From contig CM032120.1 of the NCBI GenBank assembly GCA_018894105.1, positions 33,564,710 to 33,628,709 of the forward strand: DNA of 64,000 bases, in the 5' to 3' direction. The stretch comes from Jacaranda mimosifolia (Eukaryota; Streptophyta; Magnoliopsida; Lamiales; Bignoniaceae). The notes beneath the pieces are model-generated. The model made no database searches. It saw only the letters and a list, made by a program, of their open reading frames with translations, and was not told where the DNA came from. Below are positions 11,495-23,500 of the stretch, one piece after another (position 1 is the stretch's first letter; the number at the start of each line of letters is the position of its first letter). A program made the translations under genes and the position numbers.

Positions 11495-12411
11495 ATGTCC
11501 GATCCATCCAAGCACACCAGGTCACACTTTCATGCGCCTAGACAGTAGGGACCACTGGAGGAAGAAAAATTCCTCCAACACCTCATTGAGGCCTGCTCAC
11601 TCTCACCCTTGACAAATAAGAGTTTGTACTTGATGAAATTCGGGGTCGTCTGACGCGTTGTTTTAGGCGTGAATACAAGATTAAGATATTAGGATATAGG
11701 TTTTGCCAAATTTGTCGTGAATACCAAATCTTCTCCAAGATGATCAAAACACTCGGCGTGGAGTACTTACTCCAAGAATGCAAAGTGTTTGCTCCTCATC
11801 CTATGAAGCGCGAGCTTAGAAGGGTAACTCGTTTGCTCAGTTTGTACACATACTATTTAGTTATCATATTGATGGCATATTTAATTTTTTCTTATAGCAA
11901 CATCATCTGCTACTTCATATAATTTGTCACCTCACTCTTTATTTGCACATTCATTCACTCCTATAAGTTGTTGAAGGTTTTGAGGATTTCTTCATGGACT
12001 GTCATCCTAATTAGCCATCTTTGAATTGTATTTTCGATCCCAAAGGACCTTAAGCGGCACAACTATTGAACATTGTGGAGCCAACGAAATAAGAAGTGGA
12101 AGCTGGTAGCCTTTTTAATCCCATAATTCTGTTAGACAGCAGCTCCAATGGACCAAGCATACAAGCTTTCCTATTTCTACCTTCAATCCTTGCATCTCAA
12201 ACCCGAGCAAAGGGTGCTACAAATTCCCAACATAAGAATGCCACAACAGAAAGCATGAAACAATATATTAAGGGACAGAAATTTGGAACAGCCACCACTA
12301 TCACCATTTCCTCCTTACCCAGCTCTAAACATGCCTGCATGGATGATGACTTGGGTTTTAGAACGTGGAACCTATCTGAACAAACTCGGCATGACATACC
12401 ACACCATAACT
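11495..12411 (+). pseudogene. second Myb/SANT-like protein (third gene of PIF/Harbinger I)
   Basis: From ATG 11495: MSDPSKHTRSHFHAPRQ, a TAG, then EEEKFLQHLIEACSLSPLT. In a shifted frame follow LDEIRGRLTRCFRREYKI, RFCQICREYQIFSKMIKTLG and VEYLLQECKVFAPHPMKREL. The pattern of one helix set with a LT.+F spacing, then a Q-x-x-x-REYQ helix and a GVEY..E.KV..P end, is that of a Myb/SANT-like domain. After an intron-like gap (about 11826-11970) a Ser/Thr-rich tail runs to TAA at 12411. It aligns in order with the gene at 50340-50680 of the second PIF element (LTRHFEQPFTIEF; FNELKD-YETVTLIMMHS; VQYNEQTGKMYVPPEL). Stops and a frameshift make it a pseudogene. Confidence 0.6.
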
Positions 12412-13254
12412 AAGAGGACATAGACAAAAACAGCATCCAATCAACAACTGCGTCGCATGATTCCTGGTCTGCAAGCTTTTAAATTTATATGTTAACAACT
12501 GATGCAAAGCTTGTTCAATATATTTTTGTATATCATTAGGCTATGTATGTGTGTATGAAGTGTTAATGGGTATCCTCAGTTGGGAACCCTCAATTTGTTA
12601 TCTGAACATGACTTTGAATCCCTTGTCATGAACATAGTGGAGCTCTACTAATGTAACTTTTGTTTATAATAGATGTGGGGAATGGCTATTAGTTTTCAAA
12701 AATATTTCATTGCCATTCCCCTTTCGCATGTTCCAATACCAATGGCCACCTTGTTTGGCCTTTATCACAATATGTATTCATAAGAAGTTGTTCACATATA
12801 GCGTATCTATCTGATTGGATATTAACAAATTAAGTAGTGGTAAGTATATTTTCAAGGTTATTGCTGTATCTAAATGAACTACTCTTTATCACTTCATCAT
12901 TTTTGTAAAAAGTCCATTCTCAAGTTGCCTTGTTCTCGGGGCCAGACAATGTGATTACGTAATAAATTTGAAATTAAAGATATGCTGAATTTGTTATCTT
13001 TAAGGAGTGTGTGGCCAAAATTTTCCCTTTAATATCAAGTTTTGAATTAATTAATTTTAATATATTATATACAATCACAATCAACATATCAAATAGTACT
13101 ATTTGGAAATACACGTATTCCCATACCATATATTCAACTCATCCAAATACATTTTCATTTTCAAACCTATACAATCCTAATTTCCAAACAAGTCATCCAA
13201 ATACATTTTCATTTCCACATCACATCACATAACTAATTTTCAGCAATTTGAAAA
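12412..13254. other. 3' region of PIF/Harbinger I
   Basis: AT-rich subterminal sequence. Between about 13138 and 13215 there are two direct copies of a CATCCAAATACATTTTCATT motif, probably part of the element end structure. No gene is seen. Confidence 0.5.
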
Positions 13255-13299
13255 TGGTGAAAACTGAAAATGAAAATGGAAATGAAACCAAACAGGGCC
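13255..13299 (-). repeat. right terminal inverted repeat of PIF/Harbinger I
   Basis: Read on the minus strand it starts GGCCCTGTTTGGTTTCATTT, mirror of the left end. TAA follows at 13300-13302. Confidence 0.82.
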
Positions 13300-13302
13300 T
13301 AA

Positions 13303-14060
13303 GCCTTTGAGTTTGACTATTACAATGTTTGTTGGTATCCGGAGCTTTCTTATGAATGCGATAATAAAGTCTCTTCCAGTTTGAAGTATTTTGACTCTTT
13401 TTAGCTTTAGGACCAATATGACAAATTAACAAGCAAAGTTGTCTATCCACTCTCTCCTTTAATTTTCTCTTCCTTAGAGACACATTTCAAAATAAGGCTA
13501 GAAATACTCCATGACTCATTTTGGGTGTTCCAGGCTATTTTGATTTGACTAAATTCTATAAGTAAGAAATTGAGAGTAGTGTGAACAATATAGTTATTAG
13601 AAAGAAAATATCATGATTCTTATGTTTGAATTAGATATGAACCATTTTCAAAATATATTCCCTAACCCTGTTAGAATTACTATACATAATATCCACCAGA
13701 TCACCTATTAGATTCATAGCCTCAAACTTATCAAATACTTGATATGTTTGTCCTACTGTGTGGAAAAATTCCCTAGCATTGTTGGTCTAGAAAGTAAGTT
13801 AACCAAATGCTCTCCAATAAACTTTTTTATAACTGGAAGACTTGGGTGATTAGACCTCCCCGCTGGGCATAAGCTTGTTTTGCAGCGTCAGAAGCATTAT
13901 CAAAAGGTTGGGGAGGTTAATCCTCCCCAGAAGCTCTATCAATATCAACTAATCCTAGGGCAACTCAATTTAATGCTTCATCTCTTATAATTTCCACCAT
14001 TCAACAGTTTAATAGTAGCATTACCAAAATTGTTCAAATTCACATTAATTGTCCAAAACA
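13303..14060 (-). pseudogene. copia gag (nucleocapsid polyprotein), decayed
   Basis: Read on the minus strand from about 14060: VNLNNFGNATIKLLNGGNYK followed by a stop in place of Trp, then ALGLVDIDRASGED, DNASDAAKQAYAQ, KFEAMNLIGDLVDIMY, VREYILKMVHI, FSQIKIAWNTQNESWSI and KCVSKEEKIK, ending in a basic linker (HIGPKAKKSQ). This order matches the UBN2-type gag of Ty1/copia elements (WKEDLELAL, REYILEMVH, YNTQKEKWS, CVQEEERLK). The zinc knuckle that should come next lies at 5560-5640, on the far side of the PIF insert, which proves that the insert landed within gag. Several stops and frameshifts are present. Confidence 0.78.
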
Positions 14061-14969
14061 GTAAGAATGCAACAAATCACTGTCAATAATAGGCAATTAA
14101 CTAGAATAAGCTTAGAACGATATAGCCTAATTCCTCACATAATTCTCATGAGTCATGACTAACTCCCCCTTAGGCAGAGCATGCCAAACAGACAAGCCTC
14201 TCATACAAGAACAACGTAGAGATACACGAATCGTTGAAAAATGTTTTCTTTGGGAAACAAATCTTCTTAATTGATATACCCCTATCAATATGTTTCACAC
14301 CAATAAAACCTATTATATCACATATTTAATCCCATTTGGGCAGGTGAAAATGAATAATAATATCAATTCGAGATATGCATGCCATAAATTTTACAATTCT
14401 CAATATGTAAAACACTTTGGTGTAATTATCTATATCAGGGCATAAAATAAATGCATGACCAAATTCAACAATTACTTGCCCAACTTGTACATGCACAATG
14501 TTTATGCAAGACTCCATAAAATTAAGTACTAAGACAACATGTACTAAGAGAAGTTGCAAAGAAAATTCATAGCATTCAAGTTGTTTCAAAAATTAATTTT
14601 TATGACTATCAAACATCCCTCAATACATAAATTGCTCTTAGAACTATTTGATAAGTCCAATTTTAAAGTTTTAAAGCAATTAAAAGCATTTCAAAAGCAC
14701 ATTAATTTATTCATAAAAAGATAGGAATAGAATTGCAAACAAGGTGAGACAATGTGAATACAATGGGTAAAATATGTTTACTTTGCCATATGATACGAGA
14801 AGTGGTGGCTTTACTTTGTCTACAACCATAAACCTTCCTCCCCTATTTCTTTTTCTTATCATTTATGGCCAAAGCAAAGAAGAAAACACAATTGAAAATG
14901 CATCAAGAGAAAGAAATAGATTATGTACGGCATACATGTTTGGCAAAAACAAAAACCATCTATATATAT
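14061..14969 (-). other. copia leader (5' untranslated region), inner part
   Basis: Non-coding, AT-rich. It lies upstream of gag on the minus strand; the rest of the leader is found again at about 23967-24281 next to the primer site. No ORF with meaning. Confidence 0.5.
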
Positions 14970-14980
14970 ACTAGAAAAAA

Positions 14981-15008
14981 GCGCAACACACAAGGCGCGG
15001 TGTTGTGC
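14981..15008 (-). repeat. hairpin next to candidate Helitron 3' end
   Basis: Arms GCGCAACAC (14981-14989) and GTGTTGTGC (15000-15008) can pair with one mismatch. It is located 6 bases inside the ACTAG (minus strand CTAGT) at 14970-14974. Confidence 0.55.
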
Positions 15009-16970
15009 CCATTCGATTCTAATAAATGCACTCATTCTCCGAGAATGTATTAACATGTAAATATTAAGATTCTAATGCATGAGAGAAAATAATAAAAGAA
15101 AAGAAAAAAATTCCAATCTAGTAAAGCAAATAAAGGATTCATGCCTTACAACCATCCTAATTTAGGGAAACAAAAATCTGAAAAATTGAAACAGAATCTA
15201 AAGCAACTAAAAAAATGCACTTTGCTAGGCGACCAATTCTAATCAAATGAAATATCAATTGGGTCTTAAGCAATGGTCAAAACTGGAGAAAGCAATCATT
15301 GATTAACCCAAACCTTCATGCAATGTTGTACCAATTCATGTTATTTTGAAGTTTTGTGTACTGTAAAATCAACTGACTGAGCCACTTGATCAAACTCAAC
15401 GCAGTACTCCATCAGAGAGTGTAGGATGCACAATTGTCCAATTCTAACTAGGAATCAAATTCTTTTTCAAGCATTTTTTTGAGTAATTAAATCTAACCCC
15501 TTAGCACCAGATTATATGTTCAACCAGCTTAGCATAAACTAATCCGACTTTATACCAATTTTGGCAATAAAAAAAGCAACCTTCCTAATGTCTTCATGCA
15601 ACAATTATTTTCATAATTTTATGTAGGCCTATCAATTAATCACTATGTAGCAATCCATCCATGCAATTTAACTTGCATTTAATTTACGTGCAAAGCTTAT
15701 CCATCAATATCCTAAATGTGAAAAAAAGGATTCTAAGTCAGCTCACAACCAATAGCTTAGAAAGATAATTCCCATTTACAACATAATTCTCAATACAATA
15801 GTTATAACTTGCATTTAATTTACGTGCAAAGCTTATCCATCAATATCCTAAATGTGAAAAAAAGGATTCTAAGTCAGCTCACAACGAATAGCTTAGAAAG
15901 AGAATTCCCATGTACAACATAATTCTCAATACAATAGTTATGCAAAATTCCCATGCACACCAACAAGCTTTCCTAGAGCATATTAATAGATCTATAAGAT
16001 GTATTGGAATAAGAAAAAGTCAGGAACAAGATTGACATAGTCAACTATTCCCCGCAATAGCAATGCAGATTACCCCATCCTCATGTCAAGTAGAAACACG
16101 AAAATCTTGAGATATCTAATCTTGAAGCTAACACAATTCGTTCCTTTTATATTACTAAATCATTTTTTCATATTATTATTTCATACTCCTATGGAGTAGA
16201 AAATTCCATGTTTTTCTATAAAAAGATATTATAAATCAAATTTACATACTATTTAAATAGCAATTTCTTCATTCTGACAAGTTTTTCTACATTTGACAGA
16301 CTTAGAACACATGTTTCTATTTTTCTACCAAGCTCCTATAGCTTCTTCCTTGTTTTCAGATAAATCTTTGCCATCTTTAGTTTGAAAGAATACCATCATC
16401 TCCACACATAAAAAAATGAAGCTTCCACAAATGTGTGGTGCAAGATCCAAAGTCTTTGTCTATCACATAGTGCCATGTTGGACCATATGATTCTCCAAAC
16501 TTCTGTGCTACAAAAGACAAGTTCTAATTGTAATTTCTAGGTGTTATCATAAATATTCTTTGCAAGCAATGAGCTAGTTAAGCTGATAATCTTTGATGGA
16601 AATGAAGGAAATAGTAGAATGTGCCAATTATTTATGGACCATTGGTAGTTTCAAGTTCAATACTCTAAGAATTGCATAGCTTCCTTAATATGATAGATGC
16701 GATAAAATGTAAATCCACAAAAATTGCAATTAATATATGCTTATAAAATAACTTAACGTCCATCGAGTTTGCACCTTAGTGACAAAATATAGAGACAATT
16801 TCTCTTTTTTATACTACTTCCCCCGTTTGTGAGTATATATCTCGATGCTTAGGTTATAGAAGTCTCGAAACAACAATCCATGGCCCTTTAAACTTTGCTT
16901 AGAATTCACCCTATTTTCATGCATCATTAAACACAAATGTCTGGGGTTGTCAACTGAGGGGCTCCTATAG
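15009..16970. other. non-coding part of the leader insertion
   Basis: AT-rich, no recognised gene. Apart from the tandem duplication at 15671-15942 I see nothing structured. Confidence 0.45.
15671..15942 (+). repeat. tandem duplication, 136-bp unit, two copies
   Basis: The unit starting ACTTGCATTTAATTTACGTG occurs at 15671-15806 and again at 15807-15942. The copies differ at only a handful of bases, so this duplication is much younger than the surrounding copia sequence. Confidence 0.9.
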
Positions 16971-16980
16971 CTATTACAAG

Positions 16981-17092
16981 GGGCAAAATGCATTTTACCC
17001 CCTTGTAAAGAGTCTACTGGGTTGACAACCTCCTATATTTTTCTAATTAGTATATACCCCCCTTATACTTCTGAAAAAGTTGCAAAAAAAGG
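16981..17092 (+). repeat. left long TIR of the MULE
   Basis: About 110 bp matching, inverted, 20437-20546. Long TIRs of about 100 bp are the hallmark of classical MULEs. Confidence 0.8.
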
Positions 17093-17790
17093 TCCGCATA
17101 GCATGTTGGTGATTCACACGCTAAATATGTGATTTTTTTCTGCCTTTTGAAGCTCTTTGATGCCATAAAATGACATATTTGCCCTCTTATTACAATAAAA
17201 AGAAATGTCATCCATTTGACCTAATTTGAATCTTGTAAAGAGCTTAATGGACTAAAAAACCCCTGTATTTTGTGGAGGTATTACTGCAGCCCAAGTTATT
17301 GACAAAAAGAAGGATGAACATTAGTTTTAATCATTTTATTCATGAAAAACTTTTGTTTAGATGTTAAATTGACATTGTTTAGGGGTTGATGAAAACTATT
17401 TTTTAATCAATTCTTAACTAGAAGTTTGACCATAAAATGAGAGTAACTAGAATATAGTAGATAAAATGCTTCACACAGTGCCAAACAAACAAAAAAACAA
17501 TATTTAGAGAATATCATGGCAGAACTGGACAATGAACAATAATATAATAAAGTGATAAATTAATATATGGCAACAAAGTAGCCCTACAATTTGTGCCTCA
17601 AAAGACAACAACTTTAATGTTTAAAGGTACAAAAACCTGCAAAACTATTGTCTAAACCAATTACTTGCATATTCAAATGAAAGATTACTCAAAACCAATA
17701 CTTCTATATTCAAAAGAGACAGCACTAGCTAGCGAGCAAACATATTCAAGTACCAACAAAGTATTAAAAAGCACCAAAAACTTGCACAAG
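17093..17790. other. 3' subterminal region of the MULE
   Basis: AT-rich sequence between the left TIR and the C-terminal transposase remnant. No ORF of note. Confidence 0.5.
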
Positions 17791-17799
17791 AGAAAAATC

Positions 17800-19600
17800 A
17801 TTCATTATACCCAGGCCTAACTCTTCTCTTTGACCTTTCTTTTAAATTTTGCGACACCTCTGAAATCTAAGGCTGTCGTGCTCTTGGGGCTCTTGTAGCT
17901 CTCTCTTTCCTTTTCTCTACTGTTTGTACAAGTACTCCACCGGTTGTTGAAATTCTAGCTTTTTTCCTCCCCAACAATTCTTCATTTCTAGGTCCTTCGT
18001 ATATTCCCCCCCTTATTTCTTTGTACAAATCCAGTCTCCTATTTGTAAATTAGCGAAGAAAATCAATTTATTATATTTGTACACTTAGATTTAGTATCAT
18101 AGGTAAATAAACCTGAAAGCTTACTCAGTATTAAGAGGTGCAGCAACATTAATTACTGTTTGAGATGGATTGTTTGAAGAAGCTTGACTTGAATGCATTA
18201 TTAGAGCTTGATTGGAGGCTTCTATTGGTTGTGGTGCTGGAGCTTGTGGTGTTGGAACATTTCCTCGAGTTTTGTAACTTTTAAATTTCAATATAAGGGC
18301 TATCCTTGATTGCATTCTCCATCCTCTTTGAAGGATATTTACAATTGGCAAGGCGATTTTCAAATTTCGTTGCATAATTATACTTGCGTCTTAATATCTT
18401 TATTTAAAATGTAGGCCCATTAAGGACTATAGAAGCATGAATCCTCCAGTCACATGTTTTTTCTTTGCAAACAACAGTGATCCTATTGGCTTCATTCTTC
18501 AAAAACAACTCATACCTTGCCTTACACTCTAGTCTCTAAGTACTTCACTAAATTCTTTGCAGCTACGAAATGTATCCCTAATCTTTAGATCATAATTCTT
18601 ATATCCATCTCTTCTAGCTTGTAGTAAGGATATTTTGGCATCTCATCATCTGACTCATCCAAACTAACAAGTTCATCTTCCTCACCAAGGTCACTGTACC
18701 ACTTATCCAGCTGCATATTTGGCTCAACTGAACCTCTTTTGTTCTTTCCTGTCTCCACAATTTTCTTCTTCATTCTCTTCAATTTGTCTATGAGATCAGT
18801 CTTGCTCATTTGTTTATCCACAACCATGTCATCATCACCAGAATCTTCTAAGTCCTCTAACATTTCACTAGGTGCATCTAATTTATCATCCTCAAGTTGT
18901 ATATAGTCTGAGTCAGATGACTCTTCACTGATGTTAATATCAGCTCCTTCATCAACTAAATGTGGCATTTCTGTAACAGCTGCTCCATCTACTGCTTCAT
19001 CATCCAATGCATGTGGGCCTATTGATACTAATTGTTCCTCCACATGTGTTCCCATATCTATTCCAATCTCATCAGCTCTCATATATGTTCCTATATCTGT
19101 TATCATTTCATCTAGCCCAGTTTGTTCAACTCTAATATCTATTCCTACTAGATCATCATCATTAAAGTCAATGCCTTGTATCAAATCACTCAACTGTTCA
19201 TTATCAAACCTGTTTGATATCTGTTGATTGTAAACTATGTTGTCCTGTATGTCAATAATATGTGTTGGATTTTTTGTTTATTCTACATACAATGTCATGA
19301 CACATTCATTTCTCAAAGCATGTTTCATATCTTCTAAGCTTGTATCATCCCAAACTAATCTTATACCTATCTCAAGCAACAATCTTAGCACTTTATAGTA
19401 AAAGCACACATTGATCTCTTCCCCTCCACACAGCTCATACAGCTAACATAGTGAAGACATTATCAAGTCTTCTATGCTCATGTTTCCTAACTCAATTTCA
19501 TGTTTATGTCCCCCACTGTATTGGACATCATGTCCTATTCTGCAAAACCTCCCACTAACCCATATTTCAAAGAAATTTTAGTCCTCCATTAATCTACAAA
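17800..19600 (-). pseudogene. MuDR-type transposase remnant lacking the DDE core
   Basis: The longest frame (19193 down to 18585, minus) is an acidic N-terminal region: SSDSDYIQLEDDKLDAPSEM, then a basic stretch, then WYSDLGEEDELVSLDESDDE and PKYPYY, as in plant MuDR transposases before their DNA-binding domain. Further down, about 18400-18580, NEANRITVVCKEKTCDWRIH is the MuDR zinc-finger-like DNA-binding domain. Directly after it the frame goes to a Pro/Gln/Ser-rich C-terminal tail (18121-18375; TPQAPAPQPIEASNQ). The catalytic domain and SWIM zinc finger expected between (about 400 residues) are missing, so this is a deletion derivative needing another source of transposase. Confidence 0.75.
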
Positions 19601-19795
19601 CAAAATAGAACAAGTTTAATAATTTCTACATCAAATTTCATAACAAAGCAAAGGAAAAATCAAAAAACACAGAATAGTCTGCAGCATTCCCACTTTTTCT
19701 CCCCGTTCCATCTTTTCTGTGTTAATTTACATATCCCACAACTAGTCTGCAGCATTCCCACTCTTTCTCAAGGAATGGTTGTTAGTACAAGATGT

Positions 19796-19823
19796 TGGAT
19801 TTTATTTTATTTTATTTTATTTT
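19796..19823 (+). repeat. (TTTTA)n microsatellite
   Basis: About five units of TTTTA inside the 5' subterminal part of the MULE. Confidence 0.85.
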
Positions 19824-20436
19824 GCTTTGACTTTTAGGACAGATGTTAAATTCTTGAGTTGTATTTTTGGGCATAGTAAGAATACATTAAGATGATCACA
19901 AGTTGTAGCTCAGCGGAAATTGAACAAGGGATTAAAACTTTGTTTTGCCTTTTCAATTACTCAAATGCCAAATCAGAAGTGTGGATATCTGAGGTAAACA
20001 AACCTAAAAATCCAATTAGAAACAATAATGAAAATACCATTTTAAAAACAAATAACAATTATTTAAACTAATATAATTAGAAATAACAATGAAAACACAT
20101 TTTAAAAACAAAATAAAAAATGTAGTATAAAATGGGATGTACAATATTACCTTGACGATCAAGTTGGTTTTAGCATCTACTTTTTTCAATACGCAAAGAT
20201 AATCGGACAAATACTTTGCTTATGAACGGAATATTCTAAAATCATCAAATGTGCAGAAGTAAAGGGGGATTAGGGCTCATATTTGGGGAAGATTGAAGGT
20301 TAAGGTTTTTCGTCGTGTTGAGAGAACCACTTCAGAACAATCAATTGGTAAAAAAAAAATAAAAGCCTTACTTTTCATATATAAAGGAGGACAATTTTGT
20401 CATTTGATAAATTAGAAAGTTTAAATGAATAGGGGA

Positions 20437-20546
20437 GAGTGTGCAACTTTTTCAAAAGTACAAAGGGGTATATGCCAATTAAAAAAGATAAAGGGGATTT
20501 TCAACCCACTAGACTCTTTATAAAGGGGGTAAAATGCATTTTGCCC
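20437..20546 (-). repeat. right long TIR of the MULE
   Basis: Inverted copy of 16981-17092; ends ...CATTTTGCCC, then the target duplication CTATTACAAG. Confidence 0.8.
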
Positions 20547-20556
20547 CTATTACAAG

Positions 20557-23500
20557 ACTTCATATGGCAACTAAATCCACCTAATTGGCATACTCTTTTG
20601 TTTACTTTAAGGAAAAAGTTAAAAGATGAATACGTCTACTGATTAGGCATGCAAGTAGTCTCTTACTGATTAACTCTTCAAATAAATTATATGCTTGTGC
20701 TGGCTATGATTCAAGCAAACCTTAATACCTAAAGGAAAGAGAATCTATGAATTTTACATGCTTTTACCTAGAGAGAGAAATAAAAATTGCTTTACTTGAG
20801 ATTTATGAGAAAATAGCTAGCATATTAAGGTATACTTTCTTAAAAACAATAGTAATGGCAATTTTAATCGAAACGATTGATTCTCTAAAACTTCTCCTAT
20901 AGCTTTTGAACATAATTTGTAGCAGCAAGACACATTATCTCTTCTTTGCCAAAACTTAATGACTTTCCAAAACTATAAATTAAAGGCTAAGCATTTGATT
21001 TGAAGAATTTAGTCCTATTTAATATTGTTGGAAGGACAAATCATGTATTTGTTGTTAGTTGCTTTACAACACACACATGAAAGAAATAACTACAAGTGGA
21101 AGTCAATTACTTTTGTCTTATATTATGGATTGCAATTTTCTCTCCACCTCCCTAGTGATTTTTTGTCTCAATTTTCTCAATATCTATGGTGATGTGGGTC
21201 AATATCTTCTATTATTACTTCTTCTTCTTCTTTATTTTTTATAAACAAAAAAGAGCTAGAGTAAACATTCTCAGAACTTCACAAGTCTTAATTATCTACT
21301 ACATACCTTTTCTATTTAACATGCGATGAACTGATAGTCAGAAATCTCATGTAGATCCAGAGCCTTGTAGGCCAACTCCAAGGCATGGTTCCACAGAGAA
21401 TCAGGCATTATCTATTTCACACATGTACGTTTTTCCTCCAACATAGTGGAAGATGCTTTGGTTGATAATTTTGACTTATGAAGTAGCAATCATCATCCAT
21501 AAAGGGAGAACATAAGAAAATTATCAGCAAGTAGGAATAAACTTGATGGTGACAATCAAAATTGATGTTTGAGATACTTGAATTTCAAGCAAACCAAAAA
21601 CATAAATTAAAATTTGAGGTACTTTTGAATTTTAGGCCTACGGTAGTTGTCCGAGTCCAACACGTATAACAAATATCTAATAGTTTTAGATTCTTGATAT
21701 CAGGTTATGTAGATAGATTCTCTCTTATATGCCAGGAAAAAAAAAACTGAAGTTATTTATATCAATAACTAAAAACCTCACTATCTCTACCCCTTCAAAG
21801 AAAATGAAGTCAAGAAACAATTTGAGACAAATGCCAGAGCCTTTTGGCTAATCAATAATAAAAGTTGGAAGTGGTCCATGATTTTAATGGGAGCACTTCT
21901 ATAATTGTGGAAAAAAGATTACTAAAGTTTGGAAGTTGTGAGTTTGCTATTTTAGGGGAACATGGGAATCTGCTATTTTTTGTGGTGTTAAAGGTATGTA
22001 AAGAGACTTAAAGATTAATCTTTTAAACTTGGACCACTCAAATCTCAAGTCATTTATGGTTTACAAACAATTAGTGTTTCAAATAGCATCTTTGATTTCA
22101 ACATACAGAGAGCTCAGTATTATGAAGTAAAGAAGAAATAAAAAGCAGCAAACAACTTTAGATATACATTATGTTCCATTATAAGATAAACAAGTATTAT
22201 ACAACATTTAATCTTCTCTAGAGAATTGCAATCTGGTATTGAACTTAACAAATATAACAGAGTGAATACTTCATATGGTATTACTTATTAAGCTGCAGAA
22301 GGCCAATGAGAAAATTGTTGAGTGTTTCTCTTTGAAGAAAAATAGAAAAATGCTAAATATAAAATAGGCTTAGCAACTCTCACACAAAATCACAAAAGAA
22401 TCTTGAATTACTGTATTAAAATTGATTTCACATGGATATGATATTCTCAGTGAATGATAATATTCAAAAGCATTCCATGCTAACAATTTCCTCCCTCTTA
22501 CAACCACTAAGAACACATCGGCCTGTGGAAAATCAGACTACATGTTAAATTATTTCTACTCTTACTGATTGCTTGCAATAGATGGACACAATATAGCATA
22601 TTGAAATAAAGTTAAACTTACAAGTTCTAATAAATAATTGGTACAGTTAAAACATAATATAATACCTCAAAAATCATCCTCTCAAAAGTAGAGTTGAGTA
22701 GTTACCTTCTACTTTTCTATTGAAGCTCACTCGGATTCTACTTTTATCTGTTCCAAGAATAGTATAAGTCCTAAAACCAAAAATAAAAAAAAAGAAACAG
22801 ATCCAATTCTTCGAACAATTACACATGAAAGTCTAACACCAATTAGCTCTAGAAACGACTCGGGCACTCAAAATCATCCCACAAAACAAAAATATATTAA
22901 TAAGCAACACAAAATCAAATAACACCCCAGGACGAATATGTGAAAGATCATTTAAACCCAATATTTAACTGAAGTAAAAGAAAAAAAAAACTCAAAGAAA
23001 GAAAACCAGAGAGAATAAAATATCTAACTAAAATCCTAAACACTGACACTGCCTCTTTCCTTCTTCTGCAGAGAAATAGTACACAAGATCATTTAAATCC
23101 AACCTTTAACTACAACCAAAAAAGTTTTTAAAAATTAAAGCCAAAGAGATTAAAATACCTTACCAAAACCATAGAGAAGGTATTTTTCTGCTTTTCTTGT
23201 CTTCTTGTTTTGGTTGCTCAAATGCTTCAACAAAAGCTACTCTTCTAAAATGCATTCTTCACTATACACATTGAAGTGAAGAACATGAAAAGGAGCATGG
23301 CACACAAATTTTCTGCAGCATGTTATCTGCATTCCGCAAAATCTTCATCCCATACAACCACCACTCGAAGCCAAATCTAAGAAATCTACAATCCTTAGCA
23401 AATTGCATAAAAAAGAAAGATAATATCATGATAAAGTTAGAGGTAAGGATAATGGAGTAGTATGGGGAATGGGTGGGAGTAAACTTTTTAGTAGGTGCAT

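Larger units (their letters stand above)
5644..13299 (+). mobile_element. PIF/Harbinger DNA transposon I, inserted in copia gag
   Basis: The termini are inverted repeats: GGGCTTGTTTGGTTTCATTT at the left and, on the other strand, GGCCCTGTTTGGTTTCATTT at the right, continuing with a shared CATTTTCAGTTTTCAC block. Both ends are flanked by TAA (5641-5643 and 13300-13302), the 3-bp duplication typical of PIF/Harbinger. Inside, on the + strand, are a Myb/SANT-like gene, a DDE transposase, a GRF-like zinc finger segment and a second Myb/SANT-like gene. All carry stops or frameshifts. The copia gag sequence resumes directly beyond the right TAA, so this insertion postdates the copia element. The span of 7.66 kb is large for the superfamily. 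Confidence 0.88.
16981..20546 (-). mobile_element. Mutator-like element (MULE), internally deleted
   Basis: Inverted ends: GGGCAAAATGCATTTTACCC at the left and, on the opposite strand, GGGCAAAATGCATTTTACCC at the right, with similarity continuing about 110 bp inward (AAGAGTCTA.TGGGTTGA, then TATACCCC and TGAAAAAGTTGCA). Direct repeats CTATTACAAG flank it (16971-16980 and 20547-20556), a 10-bp target duplication near the 9-bp norm for MULEs. The transposase reads on the minus strand but lacks its catalytic core. Confidence 0.87.

Noticed and set aside
18931..19227. 98-residue Ser/Ile-rich + strand ORF
   Set aside because: It is the antisense shadow of the acidic MULE transposase N-terminus on the minus strand.
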